A stretch of DNA of 64,000 bases from JAHBNG01 sp039028975 (GCA_039028975.1 JBCCHB010000020.1:1-64000); one strand, 5' to 3'. Counted from the first letter of the stretch, positions 1-8,924 are shown. The notes: generated by a model not told the origin, from the letters alone. Numbers and translations: made by a program.

Positions 1-188
1 TAGACAGGCAATAAACAGCTTACCCAGCCACACTCCGTGATACAATTAGGGGGCACAACATTTACCTCTTTTTCTCCTTAAGAAACTGTCTGAACTGTCT
101 TTGCAGAGGCCCTGGTATCCGCCAGGGTCTTTGTCTTTGTACGGAAGGTGTAGGCAAAGTCCTGAAAGAGAAAAATGAGAAAGCAGAC
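1..188. other. Left-edge intergenic stretch
   Basis: No gene is supported here. On the minus strand an AAGGAG and an AGGTAA stretch (about 62-83) precede ATG at 61 (13 codons then stop) and, in another frame, a GTG at 56 that stays open to the window edge, so a minus-strand gene may begin here and continue outside the window. This is not enough to call a CDS. Confidence 0.3.
110..127. terminator. Small hairpin downstream of the epimerase gene
   Basis: CCCTGG (110-115) and CCAGGG (122-127) form a 6-bp stem with a 6-nt loop about 60 bp downstream of the minus-strand gene ending at 189. There is no good T-run on the minus-strand side, so terminator function is uncertain. Confidence 0.35.
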
Positions 189-959
189 TCATACCTTCAC
201 TTCGTAAGGCAGCCCTTCTGGCCAAACATCCTGGGGTTCATAGCCAATGATACGGCGAGCTGGTTCGAGCTCCAGTCGCTCTGTGTTGAGGGGTTTGCTG
301 GTGGCAAACAAAATTGCTGATTTGCCAGGGCCTGGTGTCGGTGATTCAACGCACCGTTCGTGAAATCGCTTGGCGTCTTCATGGCTAAAGAAGACATCGG
401 GCCCAAAATCACGAGAGGCGAGGTTGGCCGCTTCATCAGGATCGCGGGGCAGCCAGCCAATGCGAACGCTAATCACCGAAAATCCGTGATTGCGGGCATA
501 CATTTCGCCAGCAATCTCCGCCCACGCTTTGCTAAGCGCATAGTGATTGACAGGGGCCGGACCATCCGCTACTTTCACCATTCTGCCATCGAAGCGATGT
601 CCCGTCACAACTTGCAAGGTGCTGGCTAGGATCACCCGCTCTACCTTATACTCTGCAGCCGCTTCCAGAATATTGTACAGCCCAATCACGTTGGGGCTAA
701 GCAGCACATCCATAAAATCCGCGGGATTGGGATAAGCTCCCAAATGGATAATGGTATCCATACCTTTCACAGCGCCACGCACGGCCTCCCTGTCTCCCAA
801 GTCTCCCTCAACAAAATCGGCCAGATTGGGCGTGGGGCGGCGAGCGAATCCACGAACCGTATGGCCTCGCCCGAGCAAATGCAGAGCCACAGGCTGACCG
901 ATGGCGCCAGTGGATCCGGTAACAAGAACACGTTTGAGATCAGTTGGAATAGTTGTCAT
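189..959 (-). CDS. NAD-dependent epimerase/dehydratase (extended SDR)
   Basis: A 256-residue Rossmann-fold protein. The nucleotide-binding glycine motif TGSTGAIG lies at residues 14-21, the Ser/Thr region at 112-114 and the catalytic pair Tyr140/Lys144 in YALSK. This combination defines an extended short-chain dehydrogenase. The short length and the HLGAYPNP motif resemble uronate dehydrogenases and small sugar-nucleotide-epimerase-like enzymes, but the substrate cannot be read from sequence. It is cytoplasmic with no signal peptide. The ATG at 957-959 is the only obvious start and has no convincing Shine-Dalgarno. The gene lies 20 bp downstream of the GH5-like gene on the same strand, so the two are probably co-transcribed and may both act on sugars. 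Confidence 0.85.
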   Translation of the reverse strand: MTTIPTDLKRVLVTGSTGAIGQPVALHLLGRGHTVRGFARRPTPNLADFVEGDLGDREAVRGAVKGMDTIIHLGAYPNPADFMDVLLSPNVIGLYNILEAAAEYKVERVILASTLQVVTGHRFDGRMVKVADGPAPVNHYALSKAWAEIAGEMYARNHGFSVISVRIGWLPRDPDEAANLASRDFGPDVFFSHEDAKRFHERCVESPTPGPGKSAILFATSKPLNTERLELEPARRIIGYEPQDVWPEGLPYEVKV

Positions 960-979
960 AGCTTATGTACAGTTTGAAC

Positions 980-2674
980 TTAGAGGGCCTGTGCCCGTTC
1001 TCGATAAACCCTTGCTAGCTGGTCATAGTCATCATGAAATTGACGATCCATGCCTGATTTGCGGTCCCCATCACCGTTGTCAAAATCGGTGGCCATAAAG
1101 CCCCACTGAATATATCCTCGGGCGGCTCGGGCAAACCATTTATCCATATCATTTTGCACCCAATCACTTCGATCCTGGCCTCTCTCTGCGTCAAAACCGG
1201 CTTCTTCTACTATGAAAGGTTTGTTTACCAAGATTGAGAGCGCACTATCATCTTCCAGATTTTCGCCGTTGTAGGCATGATTGGTGATAAAGTCCAGATT
1301 GGCATTGGCATAGAGCTTCCGCTTCTGCTGCTGAGTAGACATGTAGGCCTGACGAGTACTGATCATGCCCGTGGTGATCAGATGATTGGTATCTATGGCC
1401 CGAATGGCTGCGGCAACTTGGTGGTTGAAGGTGGTGAAGAGATCTGGCTGATTATCAACCTTCAGCTCATTGCCTAGCTCCCATGCCATAATCTGGGGTT
1501 CGTTCTTAAATGCCTCCACTACTTGCTCGACAAATGGCAGGTAATTTTGGCGGAAGCCCCCTTCGAACCAAGATGGATTCAGTACGCTGAAACCGCCTGA
1601 CGATTGATTGTAAAAGTCATCATCGCCCTGGGGGTGAAAGGGCGTGTTGTTATAAAAGTCGGTGAACGCAGGGAGTAGGTAGATAGCCGGGAAATTCTGC
1701 TTTATTAACCCAATCAGTTCGCGCAATCGATTGATGGTCTCCCCAGTAGAGACGCTCTTGGCCGCCAAGAAGAGCCGAATGACGCGGAAACCGACTGCAT
1801 TCGCCGCAACCAGTTGCTCCCGCTGCTGGGGCTTGCTGGCAAAACTAAGCACCTGAGGATCGCCGTAATGGACAATGCCCCGGATGTTGGCGCCCACAAA
1901 GCGGAACTCTTCTCCTTTGAGGATGAACCTTCGTCCCTCCACGCTAATAAAATCGAGGGCAGGGCCGATTATCAGTGGTTCCATCACTAGATCGAGCACC
2001 TGATTCTGACTCAGATTTAGCGATTGGGTTAGGTCATGATACTCTTCTGCTTGGACTTCAATCCGGTAGGTGCCAATGGGTAGATCGGCAATACGATAGG
2101 CTCCAGAAGAGTTGCTCCGTGTGTTGACCACGTACTCATTCTGGCTGACGTTGCGTGGCAGCAGGTATTCCTTGTGTCGAAGGAAGATGTAGCCATCTTG
2201 ACTCAGGTGGGGATTCTGGACCGCAACTTCAGAAGCAAAGGTGGGCCAATCCAACCCGTTGACCTTATTGGATACGAATTCCGCCCAAACCAGCCAACGA
2301 TTGCCAAAATAGTTGACCAACCGCCGATCCCATACGATCTCATCAGGCGCAGGCGGATTTTCTGGCATGAGATAGGTGCGATCCACCTGAAAGGTCCAAC
2401 CAGTGCTTGGCAAAGAGGGATTGTACTCTACTACTTGATTAACAAACTCAAACCAAGTAATCCCAGCCACCTGATCCCGTACGAATTCGACCCACGCTGC
2501 CCAACGGTGGCTGGAAAAGCCAGTTATCCGGCGTGTCCATGTTACATCAGTTGGTGCATTAGAGGCCGCCCTGCCATCGGTTCCCAAGCTTTCAGCATCC
2601 CCAATGACCCGAATCGAAGCACGACCGATGGGTCTCCCATCTGCTCCGCTTACATTTCCCTGTAGGTTTGGCAT
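980..2674 (-). CDS. GH5-like glycoside hydrolase with split regulatory-like domain
   Basis: From the chosen start the protein is 564 residues. The C-terminal ~330 residues look like a GH5/cellulase-type TIM barrel: WELGNELK carries the predicted acid/base Glu and FIVEEAGFD the predicted nucleophile Glu. The N-terminus begins with the first strand of a carboxypeptidase-regulatory-like (CNA-B type) domain (LQGNVSGADGRPIG). The matching last strands (SGAYRIADLPIGTYRIEV) come only about 170 residues later. Between them sit two ~60-residue repeats of pattern RW..W.EFV..V.G..W..F...NP.L...G..F...YLLP, which resemble LysM-like modules. The ORF is open up to 2806, but AAGGA lies just upstream of the ATG pair at 2677/2674, so I start there. 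No signal peptide is visible, which is odd for a polysaccharide hydrolase. Confidence 0.75.
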   Translation of the reverse strand: MPNLQGNVSGADGRPIGRASIRVIGDAESLGTDGRAASNAPTDVTWTRRITGFSSHRWAAWVEFVRDQVAGITWFEFVNQVVEYNPSLPSTGWTFQVDRTYLMPENPPAPDEIVWDRRLVNYFGNRWLVWAEFVSNKVNGLDWPTFASEVAVQNPHLSQDGYIFLRHKEYLLPRNVSQNEYVVNTRSNSSGAYRIADLPIGTYRIEVQAEEYHDLTQSLNLSQNQVLDLVMEPLIIGPALDFISVEGRRFILKGEEFRFVGANIRGIVHYGDPQVLSFASKPQQREQLVAANAVGFRVIRLFLAAKSVSTGETINRLRELIGLIKQNFPAIYLLPAFTDFYNNTPFHPQGDDDFYNQSSGGFSVLNPSWFEGGFRQNYLPFVEQVVEAFKNEPQIMAWELGNELKVDNQPDLFTTFNHQVAAAIRAIDTNHLITTGMISTRQAYMSTQQQKRKLYANANLDFITNHAYNGENLEDDSALSILVNKPFIVEEAGFDAERGQDRSDWVQNDMDKWFARAARGYIQWGFMATDFDNGDGDRKSGMDRQFHDDYDQLARVYRERAQAL

Positions 2675-2953
2675 CATGCTTTCCTTAAATTCATAAATAT
2701 GGCGCTTTGGTTTATAGTAGCATATAGCCAATTCATCGTTTGGTCCAAAGTCAACGCAGGCTGTGTCAGTTGAACGGTCATCAATAGCGTGGTTCTTGCA
2801 GAACAAACCATGCAGGTGTCCAGCATTCCACTCGATGTGTCTGCCAGAAAGCTTGGCCGCAAAAGTGCCAGGTACCCGCCTAATCCTTAGTTCGGAGCAG
2901 CCCTAGTTGATTGTCGCGAACGGCTCGAGTCTGCAAAACCATTTAAGAATCTT
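2675..2953. other. Divergent intergenic region
   Basis: About 280 bp between the GH5-like gene (minus) and the cyanophycinase gene (plus). Promoters for both should lie here. I could not find a convincing -35/-10 pair or a repeat. Confidence 0.5.
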
Positions 2954-3784
2954 ATGCCCCAAACAGATCAAGTCAACTCTACCCAAATCGGGCCGACTAC
3001 AGGTTCGTTGGTTCTTGTGGGTGGGGGAAGGCTCAAAGACCCAACCATCCTACATCGCTTTGTTACCTTAGCCGGTGGTCCGAGCGCACCAATTGTGATT
3101 GTTCCCACTGCGGCTGAAGAGGACTATTACGGTCCTTACAGCCCATATTTAGAAAATTTAGTAGCCGTAGGTGCCTCTCAATTTACTGTGCTCCATACCC
3201 GAGACCGAAAGGAAGCCGACAGCGTTGAATTTGTGCGTCCTCTAGAAGAAGCCCAAGGTGTTTGGTTTAGCGGAGGACGACAGTGGCGGCTGGCCGATTC
3301 ATACTTACACACTCGTACCCATGAGGCCTTACAAGATGTGCTGAATCGCGGTGGTGTCCTGGGTGGTACCTCAGCTGGAGCCACAATCCTCGGCGATTTT
3401 TTGGTCCGAGGTGACACGGCTGGCAATGAGTTGATGATCGGTGACCACCAAAAAGGCTTTGGTTTTCTGAGTAATGTCACCGTTGATCAACATCTACTCC
3501 GCCGCAATCGGCAGTTCGATCTGATTGCGGTCATCAAGGAGTATCCTCACCTGCTTGGCATTGGTATCGATGAAGATACGGCCATTGTTGTGCGAGGCAA
3601 CCACTTTGAGGTCATTGGCAACAGCTATGTGGCTATCTATGATGCCGAATCTCAAATCGACCCTGATGGACTCTTTTATTTCTTGGCTCCCGGTGATCGA
3701 TTTGACATGCATACCCGTGAAACGATCCACTCTAGCCGAGACTATACCTCAACTGAACGAGTCATCAAAAGGTCGTGGAATTAA
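2954..3784 (+). CDS. cphB: Cyanophycinase (peptidase family S51)
   Basis: A 276-residue S51 serine peptidase. Cyanophycinases cut the Arg-Asp storage polymer cyanophycin into beta-Asp-Arg dipeptides in the cytoplasm. Visible family features are the early LVLVGGG strand, VIVPTAA, the nucleophile elbow GGTSAGAT with the catalytic Ser, VDQHLLRRNR with the conserved His, and GIGIDEDTA. Length is normal for the family. No signal peptide is visible, so it acts intracellularly. The start has only a weak AAGAAT upstream. The next gene starts 8 nt after the stop, so the two are likely one transcript. No cyanophycin synthetase is in the window, so the enzyme may serve a polymer made elsewhere in the genome. 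Secreted S51 relatives exist, but this one lacks export signals. Confidence 0.88.
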   Translation: MPQTDQVNSTQIGPTTGSLVLVGGGRLKDPTILHRFVTLAGGPSAPIVIVPTAAEEDYYGPYSPYLENLVAVGASQFTVLHTRDRKEADSVEFVRPLEEAQGVWFSGGRQWRLADSYLHTRTHEALQDVLNRGGVLGGTSAGATILGDFLVRGDTAGNELMIGDHQKGFGFLSNVTVDQHLLRRNRQFDLIAVIKEYPHLLGIGIDEDTAIVVRGNHFEVIGNSYVAIYDAESQIDPDGLFYFLAPGDRFDMHTRETIHSSRDYTSTERVIKRSWN

Positions 3785-3791
3785 GTTGAGT

Positions 3792-4247
3792 ATGTCTCTT
3801 CTTGCCGTCGATTTAGGTCTGCGTAGTGGAATGGCCCTCTATGGTAAGGATGGGCGGCTATGCTGGTATCGCTCTCATAATTTTGGAGCCATTGGCCGGA
3901 TGAGGCGAGGGGTTCCTACCATCCTCAAGCAAATTCCTGATCTGAGTTGGCTCGTCCTTGAGGGCGGTGGTCAACTGGAACAGTGTTGGCTCAAAGAGGC
4001 AGACCGCAGAGAGATCCAGGTGCTACAAATCGGTGCAGAACGATGGCGAACTAAGCTTCTCCATCCGCGCGAGCAACGCAGTGGCAGCAACGCCAAACGT
4101 CATGCTGATCATCTCGCTCGTGCCGTCATTGATTGGTCCAACGCTTCTCGGCCCACTTCCTTGCGCCACGATGCTGCCGAAGCAATTCTGATAGGATTAT
4201 GGGGCGTGCTAGAGATCGGATGGTTAGATGCGCTGCCGTCACTATAG
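3792..4247 (+). CDS. RuvC/RNase H-fold hypothetical protein
   Basis: A 151-residue protein starting at the ATG 8 nt after the cyanophycinase stop. The ORF is open further upstream, but that part overlaps the cyanophycinase in another frame. The N-terminus AVDLGLRSGMALY matches the first strand of RuvC-type RNase H folds with a catalytic Asp. LVLEGGG supplies the second-strand Glu, and the C-terminal RHDAAEAILIG matches the RuvC-like D(A)AEA helix with the last acidic residues. The fold assignment is an inference from these three motifs. A Holliday-junction resolvase-like or other structure-specific nuclease role is possible, but so is a catalytically diverged homologue. Its coupling to a cyanophycinase has no obvious functional explanation. 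Confidence 0.7.
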   Translation: MSLLAVDLGLRSGMALYGKDGRLCWYRSHNFGAIGRMRRGVPTILKQIPDLSWLVLEGGGQLEQCWLKEADRREIQVLQIGAERWRTKLLHPREQRSGSNAKRHADHLARAVIDWSNASRPTSLRHDAAEAILIGLWGVLEIGWLDALPSL

Positions 4248-4252
4248 TTTTT

Positions 4253-4317
4253 AAGAAAAAGAGTTTCCAACCGCCCCCTGAGCGTGTCGAAGGGTAAGGG
4301 CGGAAAATCTTTTTCTT
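4253..4317. terminator. Bidirectional terminator-like inverted repeat
   Basis: AAGAAAAAGAGTTTCC with CCGCCC on the left pairs with GGGCGG and AAAATCTTTTTCTT on the right, giving a long stem ending in A/T runs on both sides. It lies between the convergent genes ending at 4247 (plus) and 4341 (minus). The loop contains CCCTGAGCGTGTCGAAGGG, a CTTCGACACGCTCAG-type palindrome. Confidence 0.7.
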
Positions 4318-4340
4318 GGTGTCTATAGAAAGAAATTAAA

Positions 4341-5528
4341 TCACCATTCTTCTAGGAAATGAACTAACCGGTCTGCTGCATCCTCGGCGGTAGACGGATC
4401 AACCGCAAAACAGATGCGTAGAAAGCGCTCCCCGCCCGGCCCAAAAGCAGAACCAGGTGCAATGCCGACGCTGGTCTTTTTCAACGCAGCTACGGCCACG
4501 TCAAATCCTTGAGTTACTCCATCAACAGCGATCCACATGTAGAAAGTCCCCCGAGGTTTATAAGCCGTTACATGAGGAAGTTGATTCAGTGCGCTTGAAA
4601 AAATATCTCTCGACTGCCTACAGCGCACAACCTGCATTTTGATAAAATCATCCCCTTGATCCAAGGCAGCGATACAACCGCGCTGGATAAAGGTCGGTGT
4701 GCTAGTGGTGTTATATTGGGAGAGATTATCGAATACTTGCGTCATCCCCTCTGGATAGATAACCCAGCCGCTGCGCCAGCCCGTCATACACCAGTTTTTA
4801 GAGAACGTATTGGTCACCAATAGACGATCAGCGGGTTCACAGATTTGGAGAAAGGAAGGCGCTGGAGCTTCATCATAGGCAAAGTGGGTATAGACCTCAT
4901 CCGCAACGATCCAGATGCCCCGAGTGCGTGCAAAATCGCGCAACCGGATCATATCTTCCTTGGGCATGACCCAGCCTGTAGGGTTGGCTGGGGAATTGAT
5001 CGTAATGGCCTTGGTCTTGTCGGTTACGGCTGCATAAATGGCATCCAAACTGAGTGACACGGTGCCATCTGCTGAGATGTCATAAAAGACTGGGGTGACG
5101 TGACCGCCAATAATTTGAACGGCTTCCAATACATTTGGCCACGATGGGCAGGGAATCACCACTTCGTCATCTTTTTCCAGAATGCTCTGAAAGACCTGCA
5201 TGATCGCATTCATGCCGCCAATGGTCGAGGAAAAACGTGTGGCATCAATTTCCACCTGCCAGTGGCGTTGGTGATACCGAACCAAAGCATCATGAAGATC
5301 GGGTAAGCCACGAGAATAAGTATACCGGGTTTCACCTGACCGCATAGACTCAATTGTGGCGTCAATGATGAAGGAAGGCGTGGGCAAATCTGGCTCGCCA
5401 ATCCATAACTTTATGACGTTGGGATCGTTACGAGCTAGATTTGCAATGTCCGCAATTTGGTTAACTTCGATGTGGCGGACATGTTCAGGGAGGTTTTGTA
5501 CAGATGAGCTGTTCCTTAAGCTATTCAT
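4341..5528 (-). CDS. PLP-dependent aminotransferase, class I/II
   Basis: A fold-type I aminotransferase of 395 residues from the chosen ATG at 5526-5528. The frame is open to 5717, but the extra part overlaps oppD. The start overlaps the last codons of oppD by 8 nt (its stop is 5521-5523), which indicates translational coupling. PLP-binding landmarks are SPANPTGWV, IVADEVYTHF with the conserved Asp, and the Schiff-base Lys in FSKNWCMTGWRSGW. C-terminal FLRICFA contains the Arg that binds the substrate carboxylate. The closest broad group is aspartate/aromatic aminotransferase-like; the true substrate is unknown. Being the last gene of an oligopeptide-type transporter operon, it probably handles an imported amino compound. 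Confidence 0.85.
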   Translation of the reverse strand: MNSLRNSSSVQNLPEHVRHIEVNQIADIANLARNDPNVIKLWIGEPDLPTPSFIIDATIESMRSGETRYTYSRGLPDLHDALVRYHQRHWQVEIDATRFSSTIGGMNAIMQVFQSILEKDDEVVIPCPSWPNVLEAVQIIGGHVTPVFYDISADGTVSLSLDAIYAAVTDKTKAITINSPANPTGWVMPKEDMIRLRDFARTRGIWIVADEVYTHFAYDEAPAPSFLQICEPADRLLVTNTFSKNWCMTGWRSGWVIYPEGMTQVFDNLSQYNTTSTPTFIQRGCIAALDQGDDFIKMQVVRCRQSRDIFSSALNQLPHVTAYKPRGTFYMWIAVDGVTQGFDVAVAALKKTSVGIAPGSAFGPGGERFLRICFAVDPSTAEDAADRLVHFLEEW

Positions 5529-6552
5529 AGAGGACGCAGCGTACCTTATGCCCATCCCCAAGATCCAAAAACGGCGCAGGTTTCTCATCACAAACGCCTT
5601 TAATGGCCTGACGACAGCGCGGATGGAATGGGCATCCTTTCGGCACAGAGTATGGATCCGGGACGGAACCATGAATGGCCGACAGTGGACCGGCTTCTTC
5701 TTCCAAAGATTTGGCACCCAAACGAGGTATTGACTGTAACAGCGCTTGGGTGTATGGATGCTTGGGTTCGTAGAAGATTGTCTCTACATCCGCTGTTTCG
5801 ACGGCTTCACCTAGGTACATAACAATGACGTGATCAACCATTTGGGCAATCACACCTAGATCATGGGTGATGAAGATAATGGCCATTCCCAGCTGATCTT
5901 GTAGATCGCGCATAAGGGTCAAAATTTGGGCTTGGGTCGTCACATCCAAAGCCGTCGTTGGCTCATCCGCAATCAGCAAGGTAGGTCGGCAGGAGAGAGC
6001 CATGGCAATCATAGCACGCTGCCGCATACCACCACTCAGCTCGTGGGGATAGCGGTCGATTGTTCGGGTTGGGTCAGGCATATTGACTCGTTCTAGCATG
6101 TCAATGGCCTGCTGTCGAGCCTCTTCCTTACTCACATTCTGATGCAGGCGAATGGCTTCGGTAATTTGATTAGCAATTGTGTGGACCGGGCTTAAGGAGG
6201 TCATTGGCTCCTGAAAGACCATGGAAATCTCGCCACCGCGGATGTCACGAATCTGGTTGCTGCGTTCATCGATCTGGACCAGATCGATTACCTCTTCGCT
6301 GGCCGAACCGTTCATTCCGGTTGAACGGTGGTATAGAATTTCACCTCCTACAATTTCGCCTGGTGGCGGCACAATGCGCAGAATTGATCGAGCCGTTACC
6401 GACTTACCACAGCCACTTTCGCCCACGATGCCGACCGTCTGGCCGCGCTTGATGGTAAAATCCACGCCGTTAAGGGCACGTACCAGTCCCTGGTCCATGT
6501 GGAAGTGGGTTTGGAGGTTTTTTACTTCGAGTAAAGTTGAATCGTTGGACAT
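5521..6552 (-). CDS. oppD: Opp/Dpp ABC transporter ATP-binding protein (OppD-type)
   Basis: A 343-residue ABC ATPase of the dipeptide/oligopeptide family. It has Walker A GESGCGKS, signature LSGGMRQRA, Walker B LLIADEPTTALD, H-loop FITHD and the family-specific C-terminal cysteine region GCPFHPRC. It energises import through OppB/OppC encoded just upstream and pairs with the OppF-type ATPase at 15264-16352. The ATG at 6552 is used; the Shine-Dalgarno is weak. A MITE-like element (6605-6690) separates it from oppC, so mRNA structure there may affect its expression. The real substrate (peptide, sugar, nickel or other) cannot be told from the ATPase. Confidence 0.92.
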   Translation of the reverse strand: MSNDSTLLEVKNLQTHFHMDQGLVRALNGVDFTIKRGQTVGIVGESGCGKSVTARSILRIVPPPGEIVGGEILYHRSTGMNGSASEEVIDLVQIDERSNQIRDIRGGEISMVFQEPMTSLSPVHTIANQITEAIRLHQNVSKEEARQQAIDMLERVNMPDPTRTIDRYPHELSGGMRQRAMIAMALSCRPTLLIADEPTTALDVTTQAQILTLMRDLQDQLGMAIIFITHDLGVIAQMVDHVIVMYLGEAVETADVETIFYEPKHPYTQALLQSIPRLGAKSLEEEAGPLSAIHGSVPDPYSVPKGCPFHPRCRQAIKGVCDEKPAPFLDLGDGHKVRCVLYE

Positions 6553-6604
6553 AAGTATAAATCCACATGTATTGACAAAATCGAGTCAAACTTTGTAATA
6601 TGCT

Positions 6605-6690
6605 TATACTGCGGTCGCTTTGAAAATCAGAGTTTTCCGCAGCCTCTACACAAGAGACCAAACTCCGGATTTCAAACGGAGCTGAGTATA
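6605..6690. repeat. MITE-like element, family 2 (full copy)
   Basis: An 86-bp element with imperfect terminal inverted repeats. It begins TATACTGCGGTCGCTTTGAAA and ends TTTCAAACGGAGCTGAGTATA, whose reverse complement starts TATACTCAGCTCCGTTTGAAA. Related copies are at 28771-28850 and 58533-58617, and collapsed 35-bp copies at 28602-28636 and 29367-29401. It carries no coding capacity and sits between oppC and oppD. Confidence 0.75.
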
Positions 6691-6710
6691 ATTACATTGA
6701 ATATTCGGGG

Positions 6711-7901
6711 TTACTTCGAGTAAGGATCCGCCGCGTCCCGGATACCATCTCCCAAAAAGTTAAAGGCCAAAACGGTAATCACCACAGCTAGTGCTGGGGT
6801 TAATAACCACGGTGCTAGTGCAACTGTCTTCAATTTCTGCGCGTCCTGCAGCAGAACGCCCCAGCTAATGGCCGGTGCCCGTAATCCAAGCCCAATAAAA
6901 CTTAGTCCTGTCTCGGATAAAATAATACCCGGAATGGAGAGCGTTAGCGAAGCAATAATATGGCTTAAAAAAGAAGGCATCATGTGGCGCAGAATCACCC
7001 GCATCTCGCTGGTGCCGCCCAGCCGCGCTGCCATCACAAAATCTTCTTCTCGCAAGCTGAGGAAGCGACCGCGTACCACTCGTGCCAACCCCGTCCAACC
7101 CACAAAGGACAGCAAAACTGTGATGCCAAAATAGAGCCGCAGCACAGGCCAATCTGCAGGCAGGGCGGCGGCCAAGGCCATAATGAGCGGAATTTCGGGA
7201 ATCGAGCGGATAAACTCAATCAGGCGTTGCACCGCGTTATCGAGCGTGCCACCGTAATAGCCTGATATTCCACCCAAAATCACGCCTAATATCAAACTGA
7301 TCACGACGCTTACTAAGCCGATTGTGAGGGAAATTCTCGCCCCAAAACAGAGCCGGGAAAAGAGATCTTGAGCCACTTCATCTACGCCTAATAAGTAGAT
7401 GCCCTGATCGCCTGCTTCTTCACCGAGGCCAAAGAGATGCCTGTTGGACGTAAAGAGTCCCCACATCTCGTACTCTGGCCCTTCCACAAAAAAGCGTATC
7501 GGATACATCTCGCTCTTGTCTTCGGTATAGATCCGACGCAAGGTTTCCGGATCGCGCTCTAAGGTGATCTTGTAGATAAATGGCCGATGGAGATTCCAAT
7601 CATCATCAAAAATATGCACCTTACTGGGTGGAGCTAATTTGTATGTAACAAATAATTCCGATGGATGGGGATTGGGATCATATGGTGCAATAAATTCGGC
7701 AAAGGCCGCAATCAAGTAGAGAAGTACAATCACAACGCCGCTGATCACGGCCATACGATGTTTGAGGAAGCGCCACCATATCAACTGCCATGCGGAGGCT
7801 ACATAGATCTTTTCGTCGCCACTTGGGCTATCATCCAGGTATTGGCCATCATCCTGCCATTCATCATTTGATTGTTCAGACCAGGTCTTTTGTACTGTCA
7901 T
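6711..7901 (-). CDS. oppC: Opp/Dpp ABC transporter permease (OppC-type)
   Basis: A 396-residue inner-membrane permease. A cytoplasmic N-terminal extension of ~45 residues precedes TM1 (about residues 50-70). A ~100-residue extracytoplasmic loop (rich in charged and aromatic residues, ending LLGVDEVAQDLFSRL) separates TM1 from the remaining TM segments. The family EAA region appears around AARLGGTSEMRVILRH. The C-terminal NFLGDGIRDAADP is typical of DppC/OppC. Usual family length is about 300, and the long loop after TM1 accounts for the excess; such loops occur in permeases partnered with very large family 5 binding proteins, as here. The start is 15 nt after the oppB stop, so the two are coupled. 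Confidence 0.92.
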   Translation of the reverse strand: MTVQKTWSEQSNDEWQDDGQYLDDSPSGDEKIYVASAWQLIWWRFLKHRMAVISGVVIVLLYLIAAFAEFIAPYDPNPHPSELFVTYKLAPPSKVHIFDDDWNLHRPFIYKITLERDPETLRRIYTEDKSEMYPIRFFVEGPEYEMWGLFTSNRHLFGLGEEAGDQGIYLLGVDEVAQDLFSRLCFGARISLTIGLVSVVISLILGVILGGISGYYGGTLDNAVQRLIEFIRSIPEIPLIMALAAALPADWPVLRLYFGITVLLSFVGWTGLARVVRGRFLSLREEDFVMAARLGGTSEMRVILRHMMPSFLSHIIASLTLSIPGIILSETGLSFIGLGLRAPAISWGVLLQDAQKLKTVALAPWLLTPALAVVITVLAFNFLGDGIRDAADPYSK

Positions 7902-7916
7902 AGAATAATTATACTC

Positions 7917-8906
7917 TTAACTCTCTAAGCGAATGCGTGGGTCTGCGATAGCGAGTAGGATATCAGAAATCAATGTGCCAACGACGGTTAGCGTGCTCAG
8001 CAGGAGGATAAAGCTACCTGCAAGGTACATATCCTGGGACGTCAGGGCACGCAATAACATTGGCCCAGTTGTTTGTAGGCTAAGTACCATGGCGACTAAT
8101 GTGGTACCAGAGATTAGGCTGGCCAGTGACCAGCCAATGGTGCTAAAGAAAGGGTTCAAGGCAACCCGTACAGGATACTTCCAGATCAGCTTGCCTTCTG
8201 TTAGTCCTTTTGCACGTCCGGTCTCGACATAGGGTTTATTCATCTCGTCTAATAAGTTGGCTCGCGTAATGCGGAGATTCCCTGCGGTTGCGCTAAAGGC
8301 CAAAATAACGATGGGAATCCAGATATGTTTGGCCATATCCACAATCTTCCCCCAACTCCAAGGCTCTAGGATATACTCATTGGAGAAGAGGCCACCTACA
8401 TTGAGCCCTAAATATGATTGAGCCATAAACATAACGATCAATGCCAGTAGAAAGCCAGGCGTACCTAGCCCCACAAAGCTAAAGAAAGTCATAAAGTAGT
8501 CGAGCCAGGAGTATTGGTGGGTTGCCGAATAGACCCCAATGGGAATAGCAATCACTGTGCTCACAAAAAGGGTGGCTAACGACAAAGCGGCTGTTAGCCC
8601 CAAACGCTCCCAGATCAGTTCTTTGACGGGCTTCTGCCACTCAAACGACTGACCCCAATCATTTCTTAATAGAATCCCTCGCATCCACTTGGCATATTGG
8701 ACATAGACTGGCTCGCCCAAACCATAGCGCTGACGCAATGCCTCCAGCTCTGCCTCATCAACCAGATCGCCTTCGGCGCGCAGCTGGGCGGCATAAGAAG
8801 TTAAAAAGTCACCTGGGGGTAACTGAATAATGGCAAAGGATAAGATCGAAATTGCCACAAGCGTCGGAATCATGAGCAAGACGCGACGCAGGATAAATAG
8901 GAACAT
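7917..8906 (-). CDS. oppB: Opp/Dpp ABC transporter permease (OppB-type)
   Basis: A 329-residue permease starting MFLFILRR, the standard OppB/DppB beginning. The open frame reaches 8978, but the extra 24 residues are translated from an intergenic TTGACGATTA palindrome, and AAGG sits 5-8 nt upstream of the chosen ATG. Features include TM1 (LLMIPTLVAISILSFAI), the conserved PPGDFLTSY segment, about six TM helices and the EAA loop around ETGRAKGLTEGKLIWKY. The C-terminal LLAIADPRIRLES is typical. It forms the translocation pore with OppC. Confidence 0.93.
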   Translation of the reverse strand: MFLFILRRVLLMIPTLVAISILSFAIIQLPPGDFLTSYAAQLRAEGDLVDEAELEALRQRYGLGEPVYVQYAKWMRGILLRNDWGQSFEWQKPVKELIWERLGLTAALSLATLFVSTVIAIPIGVYSATHQYSWLDYFMTFFSFVGLGTPGFLLALIVMFMAQSYLGLNVGGLFSNEYILEPWSWGKIVDMAKHIWIPIVILAFSATAGNLRITRANLLDEMNKPYVETGRAKGLTEGKLIWKYPVRVALNPFFSTIGWSLASLISGTTLVAMVLSLQTTGPMLLRALTSQDMYLAGSFILLLSTLTVVGTLISDILLAIADPRIRLES

Positions 8907-8924
8907 ATTAACCTTAATTGACGA

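Noticed and set aside
4253..4317. CTTCGACACGCTCAG-containing palindrome as a mobile element.
   Set aside because: It is fully explained as the loop of a terminator-like inverted repeat between convergent genes; I saw no second copy.
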